The position numbers and the translations under genes were made by a program. The notes beneath the pieces were generated by a model. That model was given only the letters and a program-made list of their open reading frames with translations, was not told the origin of the DNA and made no database searches. DNA of 38,496 bases. Source: Gammaproteobacteria bacterium (GTDB lineage Bacteria > Pseudomonadota > Gammaproteobacteria > Acidithiobacillales > Acidithiobacillaceae). The stretch is from contig JAMCRJ010000031.1 of NCBI GenBank assembly GCA_023381645.1, positions 1 to 38,496 on the forward strand, written 5' to 3'. Numbering within the stretch: position 1 is the stretch's first letter; the number at the start of each line of letters is the position of its first letter. Shown here piece after piece: positions 10,060 through 18,643 of the stretch.

Positions 10060-10773
10060 TTATCCTTCTTCGCTACGTGCCGCGAGAATCGCGGCGGCGA
10101 GCATGAGATCATCACTGAGGGTTACCTTGATGTTATCGCCGTGTCCCGGAATCAGGCGGGGACGCCAGCCTTGCGCCTCCATCGCCGACGCCTCATCGGT
10201 AATTTGCCGGTGCTCCGCGCGCGCGGCTTCCAGGGCCGCCAGCAGCGCCCCGAGAGGGAACGCCTGCGGAGTCAGGGCGCGCCACAAACCTTCCCGGTCC
10301 ACGGTACCTGAAGAGCATCCATCCTCACCCCGCTTGAGGGTGTCGGCAACAGGCACGGCAAGCAGTGCGCCCTGGGGTGCGTTCGCAAGGCTTTCCAGTA
10401 GCCTCAAGAGATCTTCGCGACGCAGACAGGGCCGGGCGGCGTCATGCACCAGTACCCAATCAGACGGCACCGCGCCCTGTCGCAGCAGCCCCTTCAGACC
10501 GAGGCGCACCGAATCCGCACGCAGGCCGCCCCCAACAACCGGGGGCAGGAGCGTCCCCGGCACGGGGCCCAGTAACTCCCGCCAGGCGCCGGTGGCAATG
10601 TCCTCGCCCGGCAGAACCAGCTGAATGCCGGCAATGCGTGGTTCACCAAGGAAGGCCGCCAGGGTGTGGGCAATGACGGGACGGTCCCGCAGCAGAACGT
10701 ACTGCTTGGCCTGCGCCGCGCCAAAGCGCTGTCCCCGCCCTCCCGCCGGGATCACCACCCAGACGCGCTCCAT
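10060..10773 (-). CDS. ispD: 2-C-methyl-D-erythritol 4-phosphate cytidylyltransferase
   Basis: Third step of the MEP pathway: transfers CMP from CTP to MEP. It has 237 residues (E. coli 236) from the ATG at 10773, which is preceded by a run of six G about five bases away. The nucleotide-binding loop [11 protein letters not shown] is at 8-18, KQY at 23-25, the VHDAARPCL motif with its metal-binding Asp near 105-113, and VPVADTLKR near 140. The frame stays open for 45 more codons upstream, but those residues have no family resemblance and overlap the intergenic promoters. First gene of ispD-ispF-truD; divergent from mfd across 151 bases. Confidence 0.96.
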   Translation of the reverse strand: MERVWVVIPAGGRGQRFGAAQAKQYVLLRDRPVIAHTLAAFLGEPRIAGIQLVLPGEDIATGAWRELLGPVPGTLLPPVVGGGLRADSVRLGLKGLLRQGAVPSDWVLVHDAARPCLRREDLLRLLESLANAPQGALLAVPVADTLKRGEDGCSSGTVDREGLWRALTPQAFPLGALLAALEAARAEHRQITDEASAMEAQGWRPRLIPGHGDNIKVTLSDDLMLAAAILAARSEEG

Positions 10774-10812
10774 GTGCCCCCCCAACCTTCTGGACCCAAA
10801 CCACCAGCCCGA

Positions 10813-10841
10813 AGTATCCGCAGTCTTGAGGGAGGACGCAA
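10813..10841 (-). promoter_or_regulatory. Possible promoter for ispD-ispF-truD
   Basis: On the minus strand TTGCGT (10836-10841) and GATACT (10813-10818) are separated by 17 bases, about 40 bases before the ispD start. Each hexamer is only a partial match, so this is a weak candidate chosen mainly by position. Confidence 0.35.
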
Positions 10842-10858
10842 GAAAGCGGCGTCCCGTT

Positions 10859-10887
10859 TTGCAGTTTCCACGGCGCCCCTTTACACT
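10859..10887 (+). promoter_or_regulatory. Sigma-70 promoter for mfd-serB
   Basis: TTGCAG (10859-10864), a 17-base spacer and TACACT (10882-10887) make a good sigma-70 promoter. Transcription would start near 10894, leaving a leader of about 30 bases before the mfd TTG codon. Confidence 0.6.
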
Positions 10888-10924
10888 AGAGCTCTTCAGA
10901 GTCCCCATATAAGATCAGATATTC

Positions 10925-13900
10925 TTGGATCGAAGTCTTTCTCTCGGCAGCCCGCCGCGCGCCGGGGCGGCACGCGCATTTAGTCAACTCTATGGTGCTG
11001 CGGATAGCTGGCTGGCAGCGCAGATGATGCGGCAGTGGCAGCGCCCGCTGCTGATTCTGCTGCCGAACGCCCGCGACGTGGAGGAATGGCAGCGCGAGTG
11101 GCATTTTTTCGCACCGGACTTGCCCGCGCCGCTGGTTTTCCCGGACCGCGAAATCCTTCCCTATGATCGCCTGGCGCCGCCGGCAGATGCCACGGCCACC
11201 CGGCTGGCTACCCTTGCCACTCTGCCGGAATGGCGTGGCGTTTGTCTCGCGCCCCTGTCCGCCGTCCTGCAACGCCTGCCACCGCGCAGTTTCCTCGACC
11301 AGCACGCTTTTGTCCTCGCCGTGGGCGACCATCTGCGTCCGGATGGTTTTCGACAGCGCCTGGTCGACGCCGGCTACCGCAACGTCAGTGAAGTCTCTGA
11401 GGCTGGCGAATTGGCCTGGCGTGGTGGAATCATTGATCTCTTTCCCAGCGGTAGCTCCCTGCCCTATCGCATCGAGCTCTTCGATAGGGTCGTGGAAAGC
11501 ATCCGTGCCTTTGATCCGGAAACCCAGCGTACCCTGCAAAAGGTCGAGCGGGTCTCTCTACTCCCGGCGCGGGAAGTGCCAGTGGATACCGCCGCGCTAC
11601 AGGAATTTCGCAGCCGCTTCCGTGCCCGGTTCAGCGGCGATCCGCAACGCGCCGAGATATACCGGGCGGCCAGTCGAGGACATGCGCCCCAAGGCGCCGA
11701 GCATTATCTCCCGCTCTTCTTTCCGGAGAGCAGCCACCTGCTGATGTACTTTCCCGTAGACGGCGTCGTCTTTCTCCCTCCCGGCCTGGAAGCATCCGCC
11801 CGGCATATTCGTCAGGACTGGCAGGAGCGCTACGAGGAACGGAGCCACGATACGGCGCATCCCATACTGCCACCGGATGAACTGCTCCTACCCCCCAGCG
11901 AATGGGAAGATGTCCTGCGCGGTCGGGCGCTGGTATATGGGCAACAGGAAGGCGGCGCGGAGCGTCTGCCGACCGCCCCCCTCCCCGGTCTCCATGGCAG
12001 TCCGGAAGCGCCACTGGCCTCACTGGATACCTTTCTGCGCCATCTGCCGACCGCGGGCCGGGTCATCCTCGCCGCTGAATCACCGGGCCGCCAGGAAGCG
12101 CTGTCGGAACGGCTTGGCAAGAGCGGGCTGCTCCCCAGCCGGGTGCATGACTGGCCGGAGTTCCTGGCTGGTACGGAACGAATCGCCATCACCGTAGCAC
12201 CCCTGGAACGCGGTCTGCTCATCAAGGAAAATGGCCTGGTCAGACTGGCGCTGATCTCCGAGGCGCAAATTTTTGGTGATCGCGTCTTTGCCCAGCGGCG
12301 TAGCGCCAACGCCCGACAGCGCAGCATTGAAGGCCTGGTCCGCGATCTCGGCGAGTTGCAGCCGGGTGACGCCGTTACCCATGAGGAATACGGTATCGGC
12401 CGTTTTCAGGGCATGGCCACGCCCTTTGCCGCCCAGGGCGACATCAATGAATACGTGGTCCTGGAGTACGCCAATGGCGATCTCGTCTACGTCCCGGCGG
12501 ATCATCTGGATCGTATCGCCCGTTACGTGGGTAATGGTGCGACGGAACCGGTGCTCTCCCGCCTCGGCAGCAATCACTGGGAAAAGGCCAAGGCCAAGGC
12601 GCGGCAAAAGGCCGTCGATGCCGCCAGCGAACTGCTGGATATCTATGCCCGTCGCGCGGCGCGCACCGGTCGGGCTTTTCCCGAACCCGATGACGCCTAT
12701 TGGGAATTCGTGTCCCGCTTTCCCTTTGAGGAAACCCCGGATCAGCAGCAGGCCATCGACGCAGTCATTGCCGACATGACCAGCCCCCACCCCATGGACC
12801 GCCTGGTCTGCGGCGATGTCGGCTTCGGCAAAACCGAGGTGGCGCTCCGTGCGGCCTTTCTGGCGGCGCACGGTGGTGCGCAGGTGGCCGTACTGGTCCC
12901 CACCACCCTGCTCGCCCAGCAGCATTACGAGAATTTCCGGGACCGCTGCGCCGGGCTGCCTCTGCGGGTGGAAGTACTCTCCCGTTTTCAGAATGCCAAA
13001 ACGCACAAGCAGGTGCTCACGGCGGTGTCCGTAGGGGACGTGGATATCCTGATCGGCACCCATCGCCTGTTGCAAAAGGATGTCGCCTTCCACGACCTGG
13101 GGCTGCTGATTCTGGATGAGGAGCATCGCTTCGGGGTACGCCAGAAGGAGCGGATCAAGGCACTGCGCGCCGAGGTGGACATCCTCACCCTGACCGCAAC
13201 GCCGATCCCCCGCACCCTGAATCTCTCGCTGGCCGGCCTGCGTGACTTATCCATCATCGCCACGCCACCCCAGCGCCGCCAGCCGGTACGCACCTTTGTG
13301 CAGATCTGGGATGATGCGACAGTGATCGAAGCCTGCCAACGCGAGCTGCATCGCGGCGGTCAGATATACTTTCTGCATAACGAGGTACGCGACATCGAGC
13401 GCATGGCGGCCACACTGCGTCGCCTGCTGCCGGAAGCGCGCCTGCGCGTGGCCCATGGCCAGATGCCCGAGGGCGAGCTGGAAGCGGTGATGCTGGATTT
13501 TTACCATCAGCGCTTCGACATCCTCCTCAGCACCACCATTATCGAGTCAGGTATCGACAATCCCCATGCCAATACCATCCTCATCAACCGCGCCGACAAA
13601 TTTGGTCTGGCCCAGCTCCATCAGTTGCGTGGCCGGGTCGGTCGTTCCCATCAACGCGCCTACGCCTACCTGTTCACCCCGGACCCGCGCGCCATGAGCG
13701 ACGATGCCCGGCGCCGCCTCGATGCCATCCAGTCCCTGGAAGATCTGGGCGTCGGCTTTGCCCTGGCCAGCCACGATCTGGAAATCCGCGGCGCTGGCGA
13801 GTTGCTTGGCGAAGAGCAGAGTGGGCACATGGACGAGGTGGGTTTCACCCTCTTCATGGAATGGCTGGACGATGCCGTGGAAGCCATCCGTGCCGGGCGG

Positions 13901-14374
13901 GATCCCCGCAGTCTGGAAGAACAACGCGCTAGCGGCCCCGAAATCCATCTCAACACACCGGCGCTCATCCCCGACGACTACCTGCCCGACGTGCATTTGC
14001 GCCTGCAACTCTACAAGCGCCTCAGCGATGTGCGCAGCGACGCCGCCATCGGCGAGATCATGGTGGAGATGATCGACCGCTTCGGACCCATTCCGGCGCC
14101 GGCCCGCACCCTGCTCTGTCAGACTCGGTTGCGTCTTGTCGCTATCCAGACCGGCATCGAACAGATCGATGCCGGTCCCGCCGGTGCCCGCCTGCAATTC
14201 GCCGCCGAAAACCAAGTGGCCCCCGACAAAATCATCCGGCTCATCCAGCAACCCCACAGTATCTACCAACTGGATGGCGAGCACCGCCTGCGCATCCGCC
14301 GCGACCTGCCCGACGGCGAAGCGCGCTGTCAGGAATTGCTGCAACTCATCGACCAACTGAGGATTCAACCATGA
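10925..14374 (+). CDS. mfd: Transcription-repair coupling factor Mfd
   Basis: Removes RNA polymerase stalled at DNA lesions and recruits UvrA. It has 1149 residues (E. coli 1148). Domains in order: UvrB-homologous modules (about 1-330, with LPYDRLAPP and RLSTL-like RLATLATLP), the CarD-like RNA-polymerase-interaction domain (about 475-545, DAVTHEEYGIGRFQGM), then the RecG-like translocase with Walker A GDVGFGKT near 630-637, the DEEH box (LILDEEHRFG) near 727, TATPIPRTLN near 757 and the TRG region (HQLRGRVGRSHQRAYAY). A C-terminal UvrA-masking domain ends the protein. The start is a TTG; the nearest upstream stop is at 10910-10912, no Shine-Dalgarno is visible, and the next ATG (11023) would cut into conserved sequence. 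serB overlaps its stop. Confidence 0.97.
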   Translation: MDRSLSLGSPPRAGAARAFSQLYGAADSWLAAQMMRQWQRPLLILLPNARDVEEWQREWHFFAPDLPAPLVFPDREILPYDRLAPPADATATRLATLATLPEWRGVCLAPLSAVLQRLPPRSFLDQHAFVLAVGDHLRPDGFRQRLVDAGYRNVSEVSEAGELAWRGGIIDLFPSGSSLPYRIELFDRVVESIRAFDPETQRTLQKVERVSLLPAREVPVDTAALQEFRSRFRARFSGDPQRAEIYRAASRGHAPQGAEHYLPLFFPESSHLLMYFPVDGVVFLPPGLEASARHIRQDWQERYEERSHDTAHPILPPDELLLPPSEWEDVLRGRALVYGQQEGGAERLPTAPLPGLHGSPEAPLASLDTFLRHLPTAGRVILAAESPGRQEALSERLGKSGLLPSRVHDWPEFLAGTERIAITVAPLERGLLIKENGLVRLALISEAQIFGDRVFAQRRSANARQRSIEGLVRDLGELQPGDAVTHEEYGIGRFQGMATPFAAQGDINEYVVLEYANGDLVYVPADHLDRIARYVGNGATEPVLSRLGSNHWEKAKAKARQKAVDAASELLDIYARRAARTGRAFPEPDDAYWEFVSRFPFEETPDQQQAIDAVIADMTSPHPMDRLVCGDVGFGKTEVALRAAFLAAHGGAQVAVLVPTTLLAQQHYENFRDRCAGLPLRVEVLSRFQNAKTHKQVLTAVSVGDVDILIGTHRLLQKDVAFHDLGLLILDEEHRFGVRQKERIKALRAEVDILTLTATPIPRTLNLSLAGLRDLSIIATPPQRRQPVRTFVQIWDDATVIEACQRELHRGGQIYFLHNEVRDIERMAATLRRLLPEARLRVAHGQMPEGELEAVMLDFYHQRFDILLSTTIIESGIDNPHANTILINRADKFGLAQLHQLRGRVGRSHQRAYAYLFTPDPRAMSDDARRRLDAIQSLEDLGVGFALASHDLEIRGAGELLGEEQSGHMDEVGFTLFMEWLDDAVEAIRAGRDPRSLEEQRASGPEIHLNTPALIPDDYLPDVHLRLQLYKRLSDVRSDAAIGEIMVEMIDRFGPIPAPARTLLCQTRLRLVAIQTGIEQIDAGPAGARLQFAAENQVAPDKIIRLIQQPHSIYQLDGEHRLRIRRDLPDGEARCQELLQLIDQLRIQP

Positions 14375-15489
14375 GCAGTACCCGCCTTGCCATTCTCAGC
14401 CCTGCCGCCCGCGGCCCCATGAGTCTGCCGGCCAGCATGGGCCAACTGGTGGCGGAGGTGGAAAGTCACCAGGAGGTATGGGGTTGCTGGCTGCAAAGCT
14501 GGGATATGCCCGTCACCGTCGGTGAAATCGCCCCCTTCCTCGACGAACTCTCGCGCCAGGCCCTGCACCAGGAGCGGGAGGTGATCTGGGCTCCCATGAG
14601 CAGCGCCGGTAGCGCTATACGTCTGGTGCTGCATGGAGCGGCGCGGCACGAGGCGCTGCGCCGGGCACTGACCACGCTTCACCTGCAAAGCTTTATGCCG
14701 GGCCGCGTACTCCACTGCCAGGGCGACGATCTGGCCCTGGTTCTGCACGGTTCCCCCAGCCCTCTGGGCGCCTTGAATCATCGCCTCATCGAAGCCCTGG
14801 AGGGGATCGCGCTGGATGTTGCTGTTTCCCCGCTGTGGGACAAGGGGCATTTCCGCTTGCTGCTGACCGATATGGATTCTACGCTGATCAGCATTGAATG
14901 CATTGATGAATTGGCCGAACACCTCGGTCTCAGACGGCAGGTCGCCGCCATCACCGAACGCTCCATGGCGGGTGAGCTGGATTTCCAGACCTCCCTGCGC
15001 GAACGGGTGCGCCTACTGGCCGGCACCCCGGCAAACAGTATCGACACTATCATCCGCGAACGGCTGCGGCTCAGTCCCGGTGCCCGCGAACTGGTGGCGG
15101 CGGCCAAGTCCCAGGGCGTCGAGATCGGTGTAGTATCCGGGGGCTTCACCCAGTTTACCCGCCACCTGCAGGAAGCACTGGACCTCGACTACGCCTTCGC
15201 CAACACCCTGGAAATCATCAATGGGCAAATCACCGGCCAGGTACTCGGAGATATCGTCGATGCCGCCGCCAAGGCCGACATCCTCGACCTGCTGGCTATC
15301 GGTCTGGGCACCGACACCAGTCATTGCATCGCCCTCGGAGATGGCGCCAACGACTTGCCCATGATCCGCAAAGCCGGCATAGGCATTGCCTACCACGCCA
15401 AAGCGGTCGTCCGCGCCCAGGCGGACTTTCAGATTCGCTACGGCGGTCTCGATACCGCCGCCGCCTATCTCGGCTGGAGCACAGCCTGA
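14371..15489 (+). CDS. serB: Phosphoserine phosphatase SerB
   Basis: Last step of serine synthesis: hydrolysis of O-phosphoserine. It has 372 residues, longer than E. coli SerB (322). The first 155 or so residues look like an ACT-type regulatory region. The HAD phosphatase follows: motif I LLLTDMDSTLI with nucleophile Asp167, motif II VVSGGF near 254-259, and motif IV ALGDGANDLPMI near 322-333 with its metal-binding Asp residues. The cap segment ECIDELAEHLG with the substrate-binding Glu is present. The ATG overlaps the mfd stop (ATGA), indicating translational coupling. No terminator was found after it; the next gene has its own promoter. Confidence 0.95.
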   Translation: MSSTRLAILSPAARGPMSLPASMGQLVAEVESHQEVWGCWLQSWDMPVTVGEIAPFLDELSRQALHQEREVIWAPMSSAGSAIRLVLHGAARHEALRRALTTLHLQSFMPGRVLHCQGDDLALVLHGSPSPLGALNHRLIEALEGIALDVAVSPLWDKGHFRLLLTDMDSTLISIECIDELAEHLGLRRQVAAITERSMAGELDFQTSLRERVRLLAGTPANSIDTIIRERLRLSPGARELVAAAKSQGVEIGVVSGGFTQFTRHLQEALDLDYAFANTLEIINGQITGQVLGDIVDAAAKADILDLLAIGLGTDTSHCIALGDGANDLPMIRKAGIGIAYHAKAVVRAQADFQIRYGGLDTAAAYLGWSTA

Positions 15490-15518
15490 ACCTCGCACTT
15501 TGGCCAACATTGTGATAC

Positions 15519-15547
15519 TTGATATTGTTTTAGACTTGTTCTACTAT
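15519..15547 (+). promoter_or_regulatory. Sigma-70 promoter for the peroxiredoxin-glutaredoxin gene
   Basis: TTGATA (15519-15524), a 17-base spacer and TACTAT (15542-15547) form a strong promoter in an AT-rich island between serB and the peroxiredoxin gene. It predicts a leader of about 70 bases. I could not fit a convincing OxyR site to it. Confidence 0.7.
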
Positions 15548-15623
15548 CAGCCCGTGTGCAGCGCGGAGCAATCTGATGCACATCGGCAATGGTGCCGCAA
15601 CTGCAGCGTAAACAGGAGACGAG

Positions 15624-16367
15624 ATGAAACTGACCAGCATAGAAGGCCAAAGTGTTCCCCAGGTCGTGTTCCGCACCCGCGATGATAATCAGTGGCGTGA
15701 CGTCAGCACCGACGAACTTTTCAAGGGCAAGACCGTGATCGTGTTCTCCCTGCCCGGCGCCTATACCCCCACTTGTTCCTCCAGCCATCTGCCGCGCTAC
15801 AACGAACTTGCGCCGACCTTTCGCGAAAATGGCGTAGAGGACATCCTCTGCATCTCCGTGAATGATGCCTTCGTCATGGATGCCTGGGCCAAAGAACTGG
15901 CCGTCGAAAACATCCACCTGATTCCCGACGGCAATGGCGAATTCACGGAAGGCATGGGCATGCTGGTGGACAAGAGCGAACTTGGATTTGGCAAGCGTTC
16001 CTGGCGCTACTCCATGCTGGTGAAAAACGGCATCATCGAGAAAATGTTCATCGAACCCGACAAACCCGGTGATCCCTTCGAGGTCTCTGACGCCGATACC
16101 ATGCTCCACTATATCAACCCGGAGGCATGCGACCCCGAATTCGTCACCATCTTTACCCGCGAAGGCTGCCCACATTGTGCCCGCGCCAAGGCAATTTTGA
16201 AGGAGCACGGCATGTCTTTTGAAGAGATCAGGACAGGTATGGGTACCGGCGTCAGCTCGCGGACGATTCGCGCGGTGAGCGGACGCTCGACCGTGCCGCA
16301 GATCTTTATCGGTGGCAAACATATCGGCGGTGCCGACGATCTGGAGAAATATTTCGGCGGGAAGTAA
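15624..16367 (+). CDS. Hybrid peroxiredoxin-glutaredoxin (Prx5/Grx fusion)
   Basis: Glutathione-dependent peroxidase in which a fused glutaredoxin reduces the peroxiredoxin. The product has 247 residues. Residues 1-160 are a Prx5-type domain with the peroxidatic Cys51 in PGAYTPTCS and the family segment GFGKRSWRYSMLV. Residues about 168-247 are a glutaredoxin with the redox pair CPHC (Cys182/Cys185), followed by TVPQIFIGGKHIGG, the cis-proline glutathione site. The architecture matches the hybrid Prx5 known from Haemophilus and Neisseria. AGGAGA lies eight bases before the ATG. The next gene, 91 bases downstream on the same strand, is glutathione reductase, so GSSG produced here can be re-reduced. 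Expected to detoxify peroxides in the cytoplasm. Confidence 0.95.
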   Translation: MKLTSIEGQSVPQVVFRTRDDNQWRDVSTDELFKGKTVIVFSLPGAYTPTCSSSHLPRYNELAPTFRENGVEDILCISVNDAFVMDAWAKELAVENIHLIPDGNGEFTEGMGMLVDKSELGFGKRSWRYSMLVKNGIIEKMFIEPDKPGDPFEVSDADTMLHYINPEACDPEFVTIFTREGCPHCARAKAILKEHGMSFEEIRTGMGTGVSSRTIRAVSGRSTVPQIFIGGKHIGGADDLEKYFGGK

Positions 16368-16382
16368 GGGCACATCCCTTCG

Positions 16383-16425
16383 GATGGTCATCTCCGCAGG
16401 CAGTCTGTCGGGGATGACGGCCATC
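16383..16425 (+). other. Imperfect hairpin between the peroxiredoxin and gor genes
   Basis: GATGG + TCATCTCCG (16383-16396) can pair with CGGGGATGA (16409-16417) and CCATC (16421-16425), leaving a 12-base loop and a 3-base bulge. No T run follows, so it is not a standard terminator; it could be an mRNA-stability or processing element. The function is unknown. Confidence 0.4.
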
Positions 16426-16458
16426 TTGCCCGTTCCACCCCGAAAAAAGGGCGCTATC

Positions 16459-17808
16459 ATGACACAATCCTACGATCTCATCGTCATTGGCGGAGGCAGC
16501 GGCGGCATTGCCATGGCCAATCGCGCCGCTCGTTACGGGGCAGTCACCGCGCTGGTCGCCGCCGGTCCATTGGGCGGCACCTGTGTAAATGCAGGCTGCG
16601 TCCCCAAAAAAATCTACTGGAATGCCGCCCACCTTGCGGGGCAAATCAGGATGGCAGCGGAATATGGCTTCGATGCCATAGAACCGCAGTTCCATTGGAA
16701 GCACCTGAAGCAGCAGCGTGACACCTACGTCGGGCGGCTCAATGACCGCTATGCTCAAGGTCTGGATGGTAACGGTGTCTCCCTGATCCGCGGACATGCC
16801 CGTTTTTCTGGCGCGCACCGGATCCATGTCGGCGACAGCACCCTGGAAGCCGCACACATCCTGATCGCCACCGGGGGGCAGCCGGTCTGGCCCGATATTC
16901 CGGGTGCAGAACTGGGCATCACCTCGGATGGATTCTTCGCACTGGAATCAAGGCCCCGCTGTGTTGCCGTGGTGGGCGCCGGTTATATCGCCGTGGAGCT
17001 CGCCGGGGCACTCCACGCTCTCGGCAGTGACGTTTCCCTGGTCATGCGCCGCAGGCATTTCCTCAATGATTTCGATCCGATGCTGCGCGAGAGCCTGATG
17101 GACGCCATGCTCCGGCAAGGCATCAGCCTTCTCGCCCAGCGCCAGGTTCGGGAACTGGAAAAACGCGCCGATGGCTTATGCCTGCATTTCCACGATGGCG
17201 ACTGCCTCGGAGGGCTGGATGCCGTCATCTGGGCTATCGGCCGTCGTCCGAATAGCGCCGACCTTGGTCTGGAACTCGCAAACATTACTGCCGACCCGCA
17301 GGGTTTTATCCCCGTGGATAGGTTCCAGAACACCGATGCACCGGGAGTCTACGCAGTCGGCGATGTCACTGCGGGCCCAGCCCTCACCCCGGTAGCCATC
17401 GCCGCCGGGCGCCGCCTCGCCGACCGCATCTTCGGCAATCAGACGGAGCGGCATCTCGACACCCGCATGGTACCCACGGTGATCTTCAGTCATCCCCCCA
17501 TCGCGACGGTCGGCCTCAGTGAGGCAGCCGCCCAGGAGCAATACGGAGAAGATTCGGTCAACGTCTACCAGACGACCTTCACCCCGATGCTCCGCGCCTT
17601 TGCGGCAGAACCGGAAAAAACGGCGATGAAGCTGGTCACGGTGGGCCGGGAGGAAAAGATCGTCGGTCTGCACGCCATCGGCGACGGTGTGGATGAAATG
17701 CTCCAAGGCTTTGCGGTAGCGCTGCGCATGGGTGCGACGAAACAGGATCTTGACAACACCATTGCCATCCACCCCACCAGCGCCGAGGAATTCGTCACCA
17801 TGCGCTGA
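16459..17808 (+). CDS. gor: Glutathione-disulfide reductase
   Basis: NADPH-dependent flavoenzyme that regenerates GSH from GSSG. From the ATG at 16459 it has 449 residues (E. coli 450). FAD-binding GGGSGG is at 11-16, the redox-active disulfide GGTCVNAGCVPKK at Cys42/Cys47, the NADPH-binding GAGYIAVELAG near 171-181, and the second FAD motif YAVGDVTAGPALTPVAI near 296-312. The C-terminal catalytic HPTSAEE (His438, Glu443) is intact. The frame is open for 49 more codons upstream, which overlap the end of the peroxiredoxin gene and are rejected. The upstream peroxiredoxin-glutaredoxin fusion is its likely functional partner. Ends convergently with the methylthioinosine phosphorylase gene, only 22 bases apart, with no obvious terminator between them. 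Confidence 0.95.
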   Translation: MTQSYDLIVIGGGSGGIAMANRAARYGAVTALVAAGPLGGTCVNAGCVPKKIYWNAAHLAGQIRMAAEYGFDAIEPQFHWKHLKQQRDTYVGRLNDRYAQGLDGNGVSLIRGHARFSGAHRIHVGDSTLEAAHILIATGGQPVWPDIPGAELGITSDGFFALESRPRCVAVVGAGYIAVELAGALHALGSDVSLVMRRRHFLNDFDPMLRESLMDAMLRQGISLLAQRQVRELEKRADGLCLHFHDGDCLGGLDAVIWAIGRRPNSADLGLELANITADPQGFIPVDRFQNTDAPGVYAVGDVTAGPALTPVAIAAGRRLADRIFGNQTERHLDTRMVPTVIFSHPPIATVGLSEAAAQEQYGEDSVNVYQTTFTPMLRAFAAEPEKTAMKLVTVGREEKIVGLHAIGDGVDEMLQGFAVALRMGATKQDLDNTIAIHPTSAEEFVTMR

Positions 17809-17830
17809 AGGGCCGAAGCGAAGCCGCAGC

Positions 17831-18643
17831 TTACTTCTTGCTATGCAGCTGCCTGAGAGCTTCCGGTCCCACCGCTGTTCCACAACCGCACTGCGGGCAA
17901 TCCGCAAGCAGCGGTACGACATTCCCCAGCACTTTGCGCACCTTTTCCATCCCCTCATGCATAACCGTGTCGATGGCCTCCATGGTAATGGGCTCCGCCG
18001 ACTTGCCCGCCGCCGGATTAACCACCAGCGACAGGGGCGCGTAGCACAGGCCGATTTCCCGCGCCAAGACCGCTTCTGGAGCTCCGGTCATCCCCACCAC
18101 ATCGCCACCGTCCCTTTCGATACGGCGGATTTCAGCGATGGTTTCCAGGCGTGGCCCCTGGGTAGCCGCATAAGTGCCGCCGTCGATAACGACGATATCC
18201 GCAGATCCTGCCGCCTGCAGCAGGCGCTCACGTACCGGCTGACAATAGGGCTCAGAAAAGTCGATGTGTACCACCATGCTCTCGCCGCCTTCAAAGAAGG
18301 TGCTGGGACGCCCGCTGGTATAATCGATCAGTTGATCAGGCAGACAGAGAACACCTGGCCGCATGGCTGTCGTGACTCCGCCCACCGCCGCCACTGCAAC
18401 GACGTGTGTCACTCCGACATGATGCAGCGCCCAGATGTTGGCACGATAATTGACCCGGTGCGGAGGAATGGTATGGCCATAGCCGTGGCGCGCGATGAAA
18501 ACGACTTCCTGTCCACCCAGTTGACCAAAGGTCAGCGGGCCAGATGTCTCACCAAAGGGCGTACGGATTACCCGGCGGTGACGAATTTGCAAATTTTTTA
18601 GCCCGGTCAGACCACTGCCACCGATGATGCCCACCACACCCAT
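17831..18643 (-). CDS. S-methyl-5'-thioinosine phosphorylase (MTIP, MTAP family)
   Basis: Phosphorolysis of methylthioinosine to hypoxanthine and methylthioribose-1-phosphate. From the ATG at 18643 it has 270 residues of the PNP/MTAP family: VGIIGGSGL at 4-11, the phosphate-binding ARHGYGHTIPPHRVNY, and GGTYAATQGPRLET near 155-168. The base-specificity loop reads LVVNPAAG, with Asn209 where adenine-specific MTAPs have Asp (DYD). In characterised pseudomonad enzymes this change marks a 6-oxopurine preference, hence MTIP rather than MTAP (inference from motif). A tail CPQCGCG (Cys249, 252, 254) is unusual. The start overlaps the hpt stop (TGATG), and hpt would consume the hypoxanthine released. 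The frame continues 64 codons upstream inside hpt; that extension is rejected. Confidence 0.85.
   Translation of the reverse strand: MGVVGIIGGSGLTGLKNLQIRHRRVIRTPFGETSGPLTFGQLGGQEVVFIARHGYGHTIPPHRVNYRANIWALHHVGVTHVVAVAAVGGVTTAMRPGVLCLPDQLIDYTSGRPSTFFEGGESMVVHIDFSEPYCQPVRERLLQAAGSADIVVIDGGTYAATQGPRLETIAEIRRIERDGGDVVGMTGAPEAVLAREIGLCYAPLSLVVNPAAGKSAEPITMEAIDTVMHEGMEKVRKVLGNVVPLLADCPQCGCGTAVGPEALRQLHSKK

Noticed and set aside
12080..13126. Minus-strand open frame (348 codons) within mfd, and another at 13547-14368.
   Set aside because: Both lie entirely opposite the conserved mfd coding sequence and encode no family-like protein.
15490..15623. OxyR-binding site in front of the peroxiredoxin-glutaredoxin gene.
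   Set aside because: I looked for spaced ATAG/CTAT quarter-sites; only scattered partial matches are present around the promoter, so I do not claim one.
15465..16460. Minus-strand open frame (331 codons) opposite the peroxiredoxin gene.
   Set aside because: Antisense to a complete, well-supported gene with promoter and ribosome-binding site on the plus strand.
17809..17870. Terminator between the convergent gor and methylthioinosine phosphorylase genes.
   Set aside because: GCAGCT...AGCTGC is an inverted repeat but short, inside the coding end, and without a T run.
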